Counted from the first letter of the stretch, positions 52,502 through 62,474 are shown. The stretch is DNA of 64,000 nucleotides from Paraburkholderia sacchari (GCF_000785435.2 NZ_JTDB02000004.1:62001-126000), one strand, 5' to 3'. The notes: generated by a model from the sequence alone, not told the origin. Numbers and translations: made by a program.

Positions 52502-55500
52502 AAAAGCTCGGCCTCGTGCTGCTCTGGCTGCTCGCCCTGATCGTGCTCGCGCTCGTGAGCTGGGGCGTGGTCCTGTACTTCGGCTGGCCGCTGTGGGTCG
52601 CGCTGGCGATCTTCATCGGCGTGCTCGCGCTGTATTTTTTCGCCGGCCTCGTGCGCCGCATGATCGTCATGATGCGCTCGCGCAGCCGTCTCGCGCAGCA
52701 GTCGGCGGCGCTGCGTAGCGAGACCGTCACGACCGTGGCGCCCGAAACGCTGCTGCGGCGCAAGTGGAAAGCCGCCGTGGCGACGCTGCGCCAGTCGAAC
52801 CTGCGCAGCCAGGGTGATCCGCTCTATGTGCTGCCGTGGTACATGGTGATCGGCCGCTCTGGTACCGGCAAGACCACGGCGCTTACGCGCGCGCGGCTGT
52901 CCTCGCCGATCCAGAAGGTCAGCCAGCAGGCCGAGATCGGCCAGACCGCCAACTGCGACTGGTGGTACTTCGACCGCGCCGTCGTGATCGACTGCGCGGG
53001 CCGCTACGTCCACGCCGAGGACATCGACCAGGATCGCCGCGAGTGGGAACTCGGTCTGGACCTGCTCGGGCGCTACCGGCCGCGCGAGGGTCTCGACGGT
53101 CTCGTGCTCGCTGTCAGCGCGGACCGGCTCGCGGCGCCCGACGCCGATGGGTTCGCGGACGAAGGGCGCGTGGTGCGCGCGCGCATCGAGCAGCTCATCA
53201 AGATGTTCGGCAAGCGCTTTCCCGTGTACGTGCTGATTACGAAATGCGACCGCCTGTACGGCTTCGAGGCGTGGGCGCGGGCGCTGCCCGCGGACGCGCT
53301 CGACCAGGCAATGGGCTATCTCGCCGACGAAGCCGGCGACGGCGAGGCCGCCTTCGCGGCGCGCGCGCTCGACTCGATCGGCGCACGTCTTGCCGCGTTG
53401 CGGCTCGCGCTCATAGCACGCAACCCGGACGCGTCGCCCGACCTGCTGATGTTTCCGAATGAGCTTGATCAGCTGCGCACGGGGCTCGCGCAATTTCTCG
53501 CGGCTTGTCTCGCCGATAACCCGTACCTCGAGCGGCCGCTGCTGCGCGGCATCTTCTTCAGCAGCGGGCAGCAGGAGGGCGGGGCGCTGTCGTCGCTGCC
53601 GGGCGTGCTGCTGCCGCCGACGCCCGTGCACGCAGGCGGCATCGCCGGGCTGTTCCTGCACGACTTCTTCGGCCGCATCCTGCCGCAAGACCGGCATACG
53701 GCGAAGCCGGCCCTGCTCGTCAATCACTGGCGGCGCGTCACGCAAAGCGTGGGCATAGCAGCGTGGCTGCTGCTGCTCGTGATGATCGGCATCCTGCTGT
53801 CGGTCTCATTCGCCGGCAACATGCAGACTCTTGCGTTCGTGCGCAGCACGCGCCCCGACCAGGCCGCATTGAACGGCAACCTGGCCCACGATGCCAATGT
53901 GCTGGCCGTGTCGAACGACGTGCTCACGCAGGTCGCGCAGAACGACCGGCGCTGGCTTTCGGGACTGCTTGGCAACGGCGCCGGACTGCCGGATCTGGAA
54001 GCGCGCCTGCATGGCGTGTTCGTGAAGCAGTACCGCGAGGCGATCCAGCCCGCCGTCGACCAGAATGAACAGGCCGCGCTCGCGTCCGCGGGTGACGCGC
54101 CCGTCGAGGCGGCGAGCCAGATCCTGAACCTCGCGCGCTCCATCGGCATCGAGCAGGCGCGCCTCGGCGGCGCGGATCGCGCAGCGCTGGAGGCGCTGCC
54201 GCAGCCGGTGCCGACTCAGCTCTATCCCACGCGCCTGAACGAGCAACTGAACCAGCTCGCGATCTCGTCGCTCGTCTGGTCGCTCGAGGACGCGCCGTGG
54301 CTGCGCGAACGCGTGAAGGCGCAGCGCGCGCTGCTCGACCAGCTCGTGAGCGCGGATCCGCAGATGACCTGGCTTGTCGGCCTCGTGCCGGATGGCGCGG
54401 GCGCGGCACCCGTGCGCGCGAGCGACTACTGGGGCAGCGGCCTCGTGAGCCGCGCGCCGCAGGCAGCGCCGATGGGGCAGGCCGCCCAGACCGCGCAAGT
54501 GCCGCAGGTGGCCAGCGCACCCGAGGTCGTGGTGCCGGCCGTCTACACGGTGGCGGGCAAGCAGGCGCTCGACCGGCTCGCGGCGCAGATCCGCGCTGCC
54601 GTGAGCGACACGGCGCAGTTCGACCGCGAGCGCGCCGCTTTCGATGTCTGGTATCGCGCGCAGCGCGTGACGGCGTGGCAACGCTTCACCGACACGTTCG
54701 CGAGCGGCGCGACGCCGTATTCGAACGAAGCCGACTGGCGCGCCGCGCTCGGCACCGTGAGCGGCGCGCAGAGCCCTTACTTCCGCCTGATCGCACGCCT
54801 CGCCGACGAGTTCAAGGACGACTTCCACACCTCGCGCGGCGCCGCCGCCGACGAAGCGCCGCTGCCGGGCTGGCTCATGCTCGCACGGCAGTTCGAGCAA
54901 CTACGCGAGCAGGCGACACGACTCGGAGCGACGAACCGGGCCATCAAGCTGGCCGGCGCGCTCAACGCGGTGGGCGCCTCGGCCATCCGCGAGACGCTGG
55001 CGGGCGGCCCGATCGCGGGCGGCCAGACCGTCAACAGCAACCTGGGCGCCGTGGACGCGCTGAGCCTTTACCTCGGAGCCTTGAACAAGCTCGCGATCGA
55101 CAGCGGCACGGGCAGCGGCAAGGACTATCAGCTCGCGGCGGATTTCCATCAGGTCGCAACGAGCGCGCAGCCACAGCCGCAGCCCTCGCTGATGATGGGC
55201 GCGCTGGAGCCGCTCACGCGCCTGCACACGCTGATCGGCGCCGGCGACGGTTCCGATCTCTTGACCTGGCGGCTGATTCGCGGGCCATTCGATTTCCTCT
55301 CGAGCTATATCGAGCAGCAGACCTCGTGCGAGCTGCAGCGCAACTGGGATTCAAGCGTGGTGTGGCCGCTGCAAGGCGCGCTCGACAAGAGCGCGGCGGT
55401 CGATCAGCTATTCGGCGCGAAGGGCACGGTATGGGCGTTCGCGGACGGGGCCGCCAAGCCCTTCCTCGTGCGCGACGCGAGCCGCTACGACGTCGTGCAG

Positions 55501-56367
55501 ACGCAGGGCTACAGCGTGCCGTTCACGCCGGCCTTCGTGACCCTGCTCAACGGCGCGCTCGGACGCCAGGTCGCCCAGCAGCAGACGCAGCAGCGCAGCG
55601 CCGCCGCAAAGCAGACGCAGCAGTTGCAGGCGCAACAAGCCCAGTTGCAGGCGCAGCAAACGCTCGACCAGCTTGACCGGACGCTGGCTGCGGCGAAGCA
55701 GCAGGCCGACGCCGACCGCGCGCTCTCGGTCCCGCTCACGATCACGGCGCAGCCCACGGGCGTCAACGCGGGCGCGAAGTCCAAGCCGTACGTGACGATC
55801 CTCACCGTTCAGTGCGCGGCCGGCGTGCAGGCGCTCAACAACTACAACTTCCCGGTGAGCAGCAGCTTTGCGTGGACGGCCGGCCAGTGCGGCGACACGC
55901 GGCTGCAGATCAAGATCGGCAATCTCGTGCTGACCCGCAGCTATCCGGGGCCGCTTGGCGTCGCCGCGTTCCTCAAGGACTTCGCCAACGGCCAGCGCCA
56001 GTTCGTGCCGGCCGACTTCCCGGCCGATCAGGCCGCGCTCGATGCGCTCGGCGTGCGCACGCTCACGGTGAGCTACGCGTTCACAGGCAACGACACGGTG
56101 CTCGACGCGGCGCGCGCGATCAATACCTACGAGACGCTGCAGAAGACCACGGCGGAGCAGAAGCAGCAGATCCAGGACGCGCAGGCGCAACGCCAGCAAC
56201 TGAGCATTGTCGATCAGATGGCCGCGCAGAATCCGCCGCTGCCGCCCTCGGTGCCGAGCGTCGCGGGCAGCGCGCCGAGCCTTGCGGATCTCGGGCTGCC
56301 CGCGATCGTCGGCGCCTGCTGGCACGCGCCCGTGCTCGCGGGCGCGGCGCGCGGCGACGGCATGTAA
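52498..56367 (+). CDS. tssM: type VI secretion membrane protein TssM (IcmF)
   Basis: 1289 residues. Two N-terminal membrane helices (about 4-26 and 31-50), a cytoplasmic NTPase-like domain with Walker A GRSGTGKTT at about 119-127, a third helix near residues 420-440 (IAAWLLLLVMIGILLSVSFA) and a long periplasmic part follow. A Gln-rich coiled segment (about 1020-1065, QQQTQQRSAAAKQTQQLQAQ) precedes the C-terminal domain that contacts TssJ. The start overlaps the tssL stop. The long frame to 52168 is not part of the gene. Confidence 0.95.
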   Translation: MKKLGLVLLWLLALIVLALVSWGVVLYFGWPLWVALAIFIGVLALYFFAGLVRRMIVMMRSRSRLAQQSAALRSETVTTVAPETLLRRKWKAAVATLRQSNLRSQGDPLYVLPWYMVIGRSGTGKTTALTRARLSSPIQKVSQQAEIGQTANCDWWYFDRAVVIDCAGRYVHAEDIDQDRREWELGLDLLGRYRPREGLDGLVLAVSADRLAAPDADGFADEGRVVRARIEQLIKMFGKRFPVYVLITKCDRLYGFEAWARALPADALDQAMGYLADEAGDGEAAFAARALDSIGARLAALRLALIARNPDASPDLLMFPNELDQLRTGLAQFLAACLADNPYLERPLLRGIFFSSGQQEGGALSSLPGVLLPPTPVHAGGIAGLFLHDFFGRILPQDRHTAKPALLVNHWRRVTQSVGIAAWLLLLVMIGILLSVSFAGNMQTLAFVRSTRPDQAALNGNLAHDANVLAVSNDVLTQVAQNDRRWLSGLLGNGAGLPDLEARLHGVFVKQYREAIQPAVDQNEQAALASAGDAPVEAASQILNLARSIGIEQARLGGADRAALEALPQPVPTQLYPTRLNEQLNQLAISSLVWSLEDAPWLRERVKAQRALLDQLVSADPQMTWLVGLVPDGAGAAPVRASDYWGSGLVSRAPQAAPMGQAAQTAQVPQVASAPEVVVPAVYTVAGKQALDRLAAQIRAAVSDTAQFDRERAAFDVWYRAQRVTAWQRFTDTFASGATPYSNEADWRAALGTVSGAQSPYFRLIARLADEFKDDFHTSRGAAADEAPLPGWLMLARQFEQLREQATRLGATNRAIKLAGALNAVGASAIRETLAGGPIAGGQTVNSNLGAVDALSLYLGALNKLAIDSGTGSGKDYQLAADFHQVATSAQPQPQPSLMMGALEPLTRLHTLIGAGDGSDLLTWRLIRGPFDFLSSYIEQQTSCELQRNWDSSVVWPLQGALDKSAAVDQLFGAKGTVWAFADGAAKPFLVRDASRYDVVQTQGYSVPFTPAFVTLLNGALGRQVAQQQTQQRSAAAKQTQQLQAQQAQLQAQQTLDQLDRTLAAAKQQADADRALSVPLTITAQPTGVNAGAKSKPYVTILTVQCAAGVQALNNYNFPVSSSFAWTAGQCGDTRLQIKIGNLVLTRSYPGPLGVAAFLKDFANGQRQFVPADFPADQAALDALGVRTLTVSYAFTGNDTVLDAARAINTYETLQKTTAEQKQQIQDAQAQRQQLSIVDQMAAQNPPLPPSVPSVAGSAPSLADLGLPAIVGACWHAPVLAGAARGDGM

Positions 56368-56397
56368 GGCGCGCTGCGACGGCGGGCGAGTCGGGCG

Positions 56398-56420
56398 GGC
56401 GGCGCGTGCGCCGCGCCGCC
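56398..56420. terminator. perfect GC hairpin between convergent tssM and serine hydrolase genes
   Basis: GGCGGCGCG (56398-56406) pairs with CGCGCCGCC (56412-56420) around five bases. It lies between the two convergent stops. No T-run follows on either side. Confidence 0.5.
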
Positions 56421-56441
56421 GAACCGCATTTGAGCGCCCGG

Positions 56442-58007
56442 CTACGCGGTGCGCGTGAACGTCCCCAGGCCCTCGTCGTTGAAATAGTCGAGCGTCACCT
56501 GCCGCCCCGCGAAGCTGACCTCGAAGCGCGAGCCGGCTGGCGCCTCCGTGAGCGGCAGGACGTAGCTGAACACGTCGCCGTTCCAGTGCGTGCAGGTGAA
56601 CTGGGTGCCGGCGGGACCGAGCGTGAGCACGAGAGCATTGTTCTGGACGACAACCTGTAACGGACCGAAATAATCATTGGCGTAGACGCCCGCGTAATTG
56701 GCGAGCGGCTGCGCGGGTGTCGGCGATGCCGGTGGCGTTGCGCCCGCCAGCGCGCCCGTGGGTTTCGAGTACTGGCCGAACGTCGTGCTGAAAAACGTCG
56801 CCCAGTCCCGCTGCGCCGCGCCGTACTGCGCGAGATCGAAGAACTGGTAGGCCAGCGTTTCGGGCACACCGATCGGCGCCGTGTTGGTGAGCACGACAAT
56901 CGCGAGGTTCATCGACGGCACGACCATGAAGGTGGTCGCGGCGCCGGTGGTGAATGCACCGGAGTGATTGAACGTCACGCGGCCACTATCGAGCGTGCTC
57001 ACGACGAAACCGAAACCGTAATACGAGGCCGGCAGCGTCGCACTGGCGGCGCGGCTCTGGATCTGCTGCGAGAGTGCTGGCTGGAGCGCGCTGGCGGGAA
57101 TCACCGTCTGGCCGTTGACGGTGCCGTTGCCGAGCAGCATCGCGAGCCATCGGGCCATGTCGTTCGCGGACGAGCTGACGCCGCCCGCCGGCGATTGCGG
57201 GTCCGGGTCGCGCAGCGGGCCGGGCACGTATTGGCCGTTGACGAGGACGTGGCCCGCCGCGGCATTCGTGCGCTGGGCGAAATCGGCGTAGAGCGAACTG
57301 GTGCGCGTCATACCGAGCGGCGCGTAGATTGCCTGTTGCGAAAGCGTGGCCCAGTCCGTGCCCGCCGCGGCCGCGACGCCGGCCGCGCCCGCGGTGAGCC
57401 CGAAGTTCGTGTAGTGATAGGTCGTGCGGAACGGGTCGAGCCCGAGATAGTGCAGACGTTGCAGTATTTGCGTCTGGTCGTAGCCGATCTCTTCGAGGCT
57501 GTCGCCGGCATGGTCCCGCAATCCCGAGCGATGCGCGTAGAGATCGCCGGCCGTCACCTCCGCGGTGACGGCCGGATCGGACAGCGTGAACCACGGCAGC
57601 ACGCTGGACATGGGGGTGTCCCACTTCACGACACCCTTGCCGACTTGCGCGGCGACCACCGTCGCGCCGACCGATTTGGATACCGAAGCAAGCTGGAAGA
57701 CGGTGTCGGCGTCGACGCGTTGCTGCGTTTTCACGCTCGTGACGCCATAGCCTTTCGCGAAGACGGTCTTCGCGCCCTGCACGACCGCGACCGACATTCC
57801 GGGAATGCCCGAGCTCGCCATCAGGTTGCGGGCGAGCGCGTCGAGCTGCGCAAGCGCGTTGTCGATCTGGGTGTCCGACGCCGGGCCGTCCGGGCCGAGC
57901 GAGACCACCGAGCCACCGCCGCACGCACTCAGTGCGCCGCACAGCGCCGTTCCGAGCACGCGCCGGCGCATCAGGAAATGGGAAGTCACTGCCGGGTTCG
58001 TCTTCAT
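56442..58007 (-). CDS. Tat-exported lipoprotein serine hydrolase (beta-lactamase fold) in the tssA operon
   Basis: 521 residues. The leader MRRRVLGTALCGALSACGGG has a twin-arginine motif and a lipobox Cys at about 29. Catalytic motifs of class C beta-lactamase-like enzymes are SVSK (Ser108, Lys111) and YTN in YHYTNFGLTAG; the third motif region is FNHSGAF. A C-terminal beta-rich extension follows (QPLANYAGVYANDYFGPLQV), comparable to that of the pair at 30.5-34.6 kb, though the sequence is only distantly related. It follows tssA by 65 bp on the same strand, so it is probably expressed with it. A role in opening peptidoglycan for the apparatus is attractive but unproven. Confidence 0.85.
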   Translation of the reverse strand: MKTNPAVTSHFLMRRRVLGTALCGALSACGGGSVVSLGPDGPASDTQIDNALAQLDALARNLMASSGIPGMSVAVVQGAKTVFAKGYGVTSVKTQQRVDADTVFQLASVSKSVGATVVAAQVGKGVVKWDTPMSSVLPWFTLSDPAVTAEVTAGDLYAHRSGLRDHAGDSLEEIGYDQTQILQRLHYLGLDPFRTTYHYTNFGLTAGAAGVAAAAGTDWATLSQQAIYAPLGMTRTSSLYADFAQRTNAAAGHVLVNGQYVPGPLRDPDPQSPAGGVSSSANDMARWLAMLLGNGTVNGQTVIPASALQPALSQQIQSRAASATLPASYYGFGFVVSTLDSGRVTFNHSGAFTTGAATTFMVVPSMNLAIVVLTNTAPIGVPETLAYQFFDLAQYGAAQRDWATFFSTTFGQYSKPTGALAGATPPASPTPAQPLANYAGVYANDYFGPLQVVVQNNALVLTLGPAGTQFTCTHWNGDVFSYVLPLTEAPAGSRFEVSFAGRQVTLDYFNDEGLGTFTRTA

Positions 58008-58072
58008 GGTCTCTCGCTTGCTTTGTTGTGCGTGGTGGGGGCGTACGAAGGAGCGACGCGCCGCTCAGGCAA

Positions 58073-59737
58073 TCAGGTGATCAGGCGCACGGCCGTGGCC
58101 GCGTTCAGCGGCGCGATGCGCGCGAGCAGGGCGTCGGTCTCAGCCTGGTTTTCGTCGTTGCGGCTAAGCACTGCCCAAGCCGCGCGCAGGCCGTCGGCGG
58201 CGAGCGCCGGGTCCCATGCGGCGACACCGTAGCGGTCGATCTCCGCGACCACGGCGCGCGCGAACGAATCGAGCCGCGCGCCCGGGCGATGCTCGAGCAG
58301 CAGATCGCAGAGCGCCGTGCGCAGCCGCAGCCGCGCACCCACGGCGGCGTTGCGCTCGATCGCGTCCTGCAGGCACTGCGCGGCGTCGGCCAGTTCGCCT
58401 TCGGCCGCGAGCGCGCGCGCGCGCGACAGCGCGCCGGCGAGCGGATCGGGCGCCGCCGCGGCTTCGCCGCCGCTGCCTGCCGCGAGCGACTGCAGCCATT
58501 GCACGGTGTCCGCGTTCGCGAACGGCACGCCGTTGGCAAACTTCAGCTGCGCGATGCCCGTCATGCGGTCGACGAACTTCGCGGTTTCGTTGCACACCTC
58601 TTTGCGCGCGGCGGCCCATGTCTCGCCGAGTTGCGCGAGCGCCGCCGCGGCGACGCAATTCAGGTCGAGCCAGAACGGATGCTGACGCAGCTGGGTTTCG
58701 GCGAAGCTCACGAGATCGGCGTGCGCCGCGCGCGACTGCAGCGCGCGCAGCGCATCCTGCAGCGGTGGGATCGGGCCGGGCAGCGCGGTGTCCGTGCCGG
58801 CGCCCACCGGCACGCGTTCGATGCCGGTCCACACGGCGATGCGCCGCAGGCGAAAACCCATCGCGTTGGACGGATCGGCTTCGGCGTACCAGGCGCCGAT
58901 ATTCGCGAGCCGCTCAAGCGCTTCAGTCGCGGCGCGCTCGGCGCTTTCGGGCCCATCGACTGCCGTGGACGCGAGCGCGGTGTCCGCGAAGCCGGGCGCC
59001 GCTGCGGCAGGCGCGGCGGCGGTGAGCGCAGGGGCCATAGCAGGTGCCTCGCTGCGCGGCGCACTGGCTGGCGTGGTTGCCGTTGCGGGTGCATCGGTTG
59101 CCGCCGGCGTTTCGGCGACCGGCGGGGGCGGCGCAGCTTCGGCGATCGGCACGGTGCCGGCGAGCGCGCGCAAAGGCTGCATCGAGGGCGCCTCGCTGTC
59201 CTTGTCGGCGAGCACGCGATCGATCGTATCGAGCGCCGTGCGCAGGCTCTCGACCTGCTGCGGGTCCTGCGGCGGCCAGCTCGACCAGTCGTGTTCCTCG
59301 GCATGCGCGCGCACGCGGTCGATCAGCCATTGCAGGGCGTTGCGCCGCGCGCGCAGCCGCGCGAGCGGCGGATGCAGTTGATCCCACCACATGTCGAGCA
59401 GCGCGGCCAGCATCTGCGCGCCGTCGCTCAAGCCCGGCAGGCCGCGCGTGACGAGCAGGCCGCCGGCCAGATAGCAGGCGACGAGCACATCCTTGCCCTT
59501 GCTCGCGAGCAGCGTCGACGAGAGCTGCACCACCTGCTCCCAGTCCGGCGTGCCGCTAGCCGCTGGGTTCGACATCCTGGCGATTTCGTTCTGCAGCGAC
59601 TCGAATTCGGGTTCGTCGCGCACGTCGGCCCCGCAGGGTTGCGTTTCGCTGACCGGTTGTGTTGCGAGGATCGTGTAGTCGTTCACTGGACAATGGGCTG
59701 TCTGGAAAAGTTGGTCGGGAAGGGCGCTCAGGTCCAC
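58073..59737 (-). CDS. tssA: type VI secretion protein TssA
   Basis: 554 residues from a GTG at 59737 (an alternative GTG lies at 59686). The N-terminal ImpA domain is evident in CGADVRDEPEFESLQNEIAR and LAGGLLVTRGLPGLSDGAQM. An Ala/Pro-rich linker (about residues 200-265) connects to a long C-terminal part with the WLxxL-type segments of long TssA proteins. TssA organises the baseplate and sheath growth. The GTG start lies inside the regulator gene, ten bases before its end, which couples translation of the two. Confidence 0.9.
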   Translation of the reverse strand: MDLSALPDQLFQTAHCPVNDYTILATQPVSETQPCGADVRDEPEFESLQNEIARMSNPAASGTPDWEQVVQLSSTLLASKGKDVLVACYLAGGLLVTRGLPGLSDGAQMLAALLDMWWDQLHPPLARLRARRNALQWLIDRVRAHAEEHDWSSWPPQDPQQVESLRTALDTIDRVLADKDSEAPSMQPLRALAGTVPIAEAAPPPPVAETPAATDAPATATTPASAPRSEAPAMAPALTAAAPAAAAPGFADTALASTAVDGPESAERAATEALERLANIGAWYAEADPSNAMGFRLRRIAVWTGIERVPVGAGTDTALPGPIPPLQDALRALQSRAAHADLVSFAETQLRQHPFWLDLNCVAAAALAQLGETWAAARKEVCNETAKFVDRMTGIAQLKFANGVPFANADTVQWLQSLAAGSGGEAAAAPDPLAGALSRARALAAEGELADAAQCLQDAIERNAAVGARLRLRTALCDLLLEHRPGARLDSFARAVVAEIDRYGVAAWDPALAADGLRAAWAVLSRNDENQAETDALLARIAPLNAATAVRLIT

Positions 59738-60462
59738 AGAGGCTCGATGAGCGCATCGAAGAAATAGCCCGCGCCGCGCTCGGTGCGCAACAGCGTCGGG
59801 TTCTTCGGATCGCGCTCGATCTTGCGGCGCAGCCGCAGGATCTGCACGTCGATGGCGCGGTCGTAGATGTCGTCGAACGCGCGCGTGCTCTCCAGCAGCT
59901 TCTCGCGCGAGATGATGCGTTGCGGCGAGCTCAGGAACACCACGAGCAGATTGAATTCGGCGTTGGTGAGCGGCACGATGCTTTCGTCGGGCGAGGTGAG
60001 CCGGCGCGTGTTCAGGTTCAGCGTCCAGCCCGCGAAGCGATAGGCGCGCGGATGCTTGCCGCGCGTCATCGGCGCCTGCGTCGTCTGCCCCGCGCGGCGC
60101 ATCACCGCCCGCAGGCGCGCCAGCACCTCGCGCAGCGAAAAGGGTTTGGTGATGTAGTCGTCCGCACCGAGCTCGAGCCCCATCACCATGTCGGCTTCCT
60201 CGTTGCGGCCCGTGATGTAGACGATGGGCACCGGCGCCTGCTCGCGCCAGCGGCGCGCGAGCTCCGTGCCGTCGCCGTCAGGCAGGCCGAGGTCGAGCAG
60301 CACGAGATCGTAGGGCTTCGCGTCGAACACGCTCATCGCCTCGGCGGCGCTCGCGGCGCCATCCACGCGATAGCCGTGACCCGACAGGTACTCGATCAGC
60401 ATGGTGCGCATCGAGTGGTCGTCGTCGACGATCAGAATGGAAGGTTGCGGCGGCAGGGTCAT
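59728..60462 (-). CDS. OmpR/PhoB family response regulator
   Basis: 244 residues. The receiver domain has the acidic pair in ILIVDDDHSMRTMLIEYLSG and the phosphorylated Asp57 in LVLLDLGLPDGDG. The C-terminal winged helix is of the OmpR type (VPLTNAEFNLLVVFLSSPQR, DVQILRLRRKIERDPKNPTL). It overlaps the kinase gene upstream by four bases (ATGA) and tssA downstream by ten, so it very likely controls type VI secretion genes, perhaps its own operon. Confidence 0.93.
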   Translation of the reverse strand: MTLPPQPSILIVDDDHSMRTMLIEYLSGHGYRVDGAASAAEAMSVFDAKPYDLVLLDLGLPDGDGTELARRWREQAPVPIVYITGRNEEADMVMGLELGADDYITKPFSLREVLARLRAVMRRAGQTTQAPMTRGKHPRAYRFAGWTLNLNTRRLTSPDESIVPLTNAEFNLLVVFLSSPQRIISREKLLESTRAFDDIYDRAIDVQILRLRRKIERDPKNPTLLRTERGAGYFFDALIEPLWT

Positions 60463-62474
60463 GGCAGGGTCTTGAGGGCGGAGGCGGCGGCGCGGCCGAG
60501 CGCCTCGCGGTCGAAAGGTTTGGGCAGGACCGTCGCACGCGCGGCCCGCGCGACAGTGACGACATCGGAGTTATCCGAGCACAGGATCACGCGCAGCGCC
60601 GGCACCTGTTCGCGCAGGTGCTCAGCGAGGTCGGCGCCGTCCATCGACAGGCCGTCGAGGTCGGCCAGCAGTAGCGCAATGCTGTCGCGCAGATCGGTGG
60701 CATCGGCGAGCGCTTCGAACGCCTCGCTCGCGTCGCCATAGCCGAGCGGCTCGAAGCCCAGCTCCGCGAGCCAGTTTTCGCTGCGCTCGCGCGAAGCCGG
60801 ATCGCCGCCGATCAGCACGACGGCCTCGCCATTGCCCAACTGCCCGGCTCGCGGGGAGGGTGCCGCTTCGGCCAGTGGCAGGACGAGTCGAAAGCGCGTG
60901 CCAGTGCCGCTCGTCTCGACACTCACGCCGCCTTGGTGCTCGCAGGCGACGCCAGCAACGATCGCAAGGCCAAGACCGGTGCCGCTTCCTTGCGCGCGCG
61001 TCGAATAGAACGGCTCGAACAGATGTACAAGATGTTCGGCGGGAATGCCCGCGCCGTCGTCCTCCACCTCGATCCAGACGGCGGAGCCCGGCGGCGTGTC
61101 GCCAACGGCGAGCGGCGCAGCCATCGACCCGGCGCTGGCCACGCGCACGACCACACGCGAGCGCGCGGCGAGGCACGCATTGCGCACGAGATTGAGCACG
61201 GCGCGCACGAGCTGGCCACGGTGAGCGGCGACGGGCCACGGGCCTCCGTTTGCCTCGATATCGATGACGACGCCGTTGCGGCTGAGCGGGCGCGCGAGCG
61301 CGACGGCTTCGCCGACGACCGACGCAAGCTCGAGCATTTCGCGTACGCGATCGCCGCGGCGCGCGGCGAGCAGAATTTGCTCGGTGAGGTCACGGCCCCG
61401 CGCAGATGCGGTCCGCACCTCGTCCAGCGCCGGGCGGGCGGACGAACCCTCGGGCAGGCGATCATGGGCGATTTCCGCGTAGCCGTCGACGGCCGCGAGG
61501 ATATTGTTGAAGTCGTGCGCAACGCCGCCGGCGAGCAGGCCGAGCGACTCCATGCGCCGCGCCCGCTCGAGGCGCAATGCAAGCTGCCGGCGCTCGCGCG
61601 TGGCCACGGCGACGAAGAACGTCAGAATGGCGAGCCCGGCCATATCGACCTGCAGGCTCCAGGAGCTGTTCGCACCCTCGTACTGGTAGGGGCCGAGATG
61701 CACGAGCGTCAGACTGACGCCGAGTATTGCCGCGGTCGCCACCGTCGTCGCAGCCGCGGGCAGGCCGCCGTAAATGGCAACGGCGGCGAGCACGAGCGCG
61801 AGCACGCCGCGCTGCACTTCTTCGGACAGGTGCAGGGCGGCCGTTGCGGCGAGTATTGTGACGACGGCGAGGCATCCTGCCAGCGCACTGAGACGCCCGC
61901 CGGGCAGGCCGCCGGGTGCCGCACCGGATGATCGGTCCCGCCATGCGAGCAGGGCGGGCACGAGCACCAGCACGGCGACGCCATTGCCGACGAAGAGGAT
62001 CTGCCATTCCCGCCACCAGCTGTCGCCGCCCAGATCGGCCGCGAATGTGGCGCCCAGCATGGCAGTGAGCCCGATGCCCACGAGCGGCAGCAGCACGAGA
62101 AAGCGTATCAGCGCCGAGGTGGTGGACAGTGTGCCGCTCGCACCGACATAGCGCCGGCCCAGCCACGCGCAAAACGCGACCTCGAAGACGTTGAGGAGGC
62201 AAAAGCCGACGTCGCTACGCCAGGATTCGGCACTGAAATGGCCGTTGGACGCGACTGCGGCCAGGACCGCGAGCAGGAAAGGGAACCACTGACGCGGCGG
62301 CAGCGGCCAGAGAAAAGCAATCGCGGTGGCCGGCGCCGGCCAGGCGATGGCAGCGAGGGAGTTGGCGCTCTCGAGGTTCGCGACGGGGCGGGCGAGCAGG
62401 TAATAGAGCGTGCCGAGCGCAATGGCTTGCAGGAGCGTGCGCGCGCGAGTCGCCGTCCACGGCACTGTATTCAT
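60459..62474 (-). CDS. hybrid sensor histidine kinase with MASE1-like membrane domain
   Basis: 671 residues. Eight or so membrane helices in the first ~290 residues fit a MASE1-type sensor. The phosphorylated His is in GLLAGGVAHDFNNILAAVDG; the ATPase boxes are LVRAVLNLVRNACLAA (N), IEVEDDGAGIP (G1) and GSGTGLGLAIV (G2). A C-terminal receiver-like domain (about 545-665) contains ALLLADLDGLSMDG with an Asp at the expected site. It is the first gene of the operon kinase - regulator - tssA - serine hydrolase and probably signals to the adjacent regulator. Confidence 0.92.
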   Translation of the reverse strand: MNTVPWTATRARTLLQAIALGTLYYLLARPVANLESANSLAAIAWPAPATAIAFLWPLPPRQWFPFLLAVLAAVASNGHFSAESWRSDVGFCLLNVFEVAFCAWLGRRYVGASGTLSTTSALIRFLVLLPLVGIGLTAMLGATFAADLGGDSWWREWQILFVGNGVAVLVLVPALLAWRDRSSGAAPGGLPGGRLSALAGCLAVVTILAATAALHLSEEVQRGVLALVLAAVAIYGGLPAAATTVATAAILGVSLTLVHLGPYQYEGANSSWSLQVDMAGLAILTFFVAVATRERRQLALRLERARRMESLGLLAGGVAHDFNNILAAVDGYAEIAHDRLPEGSSARPALDEVRTASARGRDLTEQILLAARRGDRVREMLELASVVGEAVALARPLSRNGVVIDIEANGGPWPVAAHRGQLVRAVLNLVRNACLAARSRVVVRVASAGSMAAPLAVGDTPPGSAVWIEVEDDGAGIPAEHLVHLFEPFYSTRAQGSGTGLGLAIVAGVACEHQGGVSVETSGTGTRFRLVLPLAEAAPSPRAGQLGNGEAVVLIGGDPASRERSENWLAELGFEPLGYGDASEAFEALADATDLRDSIALLLADLDGLSMDGADLAEHLREQVPALRVILCSDNSDVVTVARAARATVLPKPFDREALGRAAASALKTLP

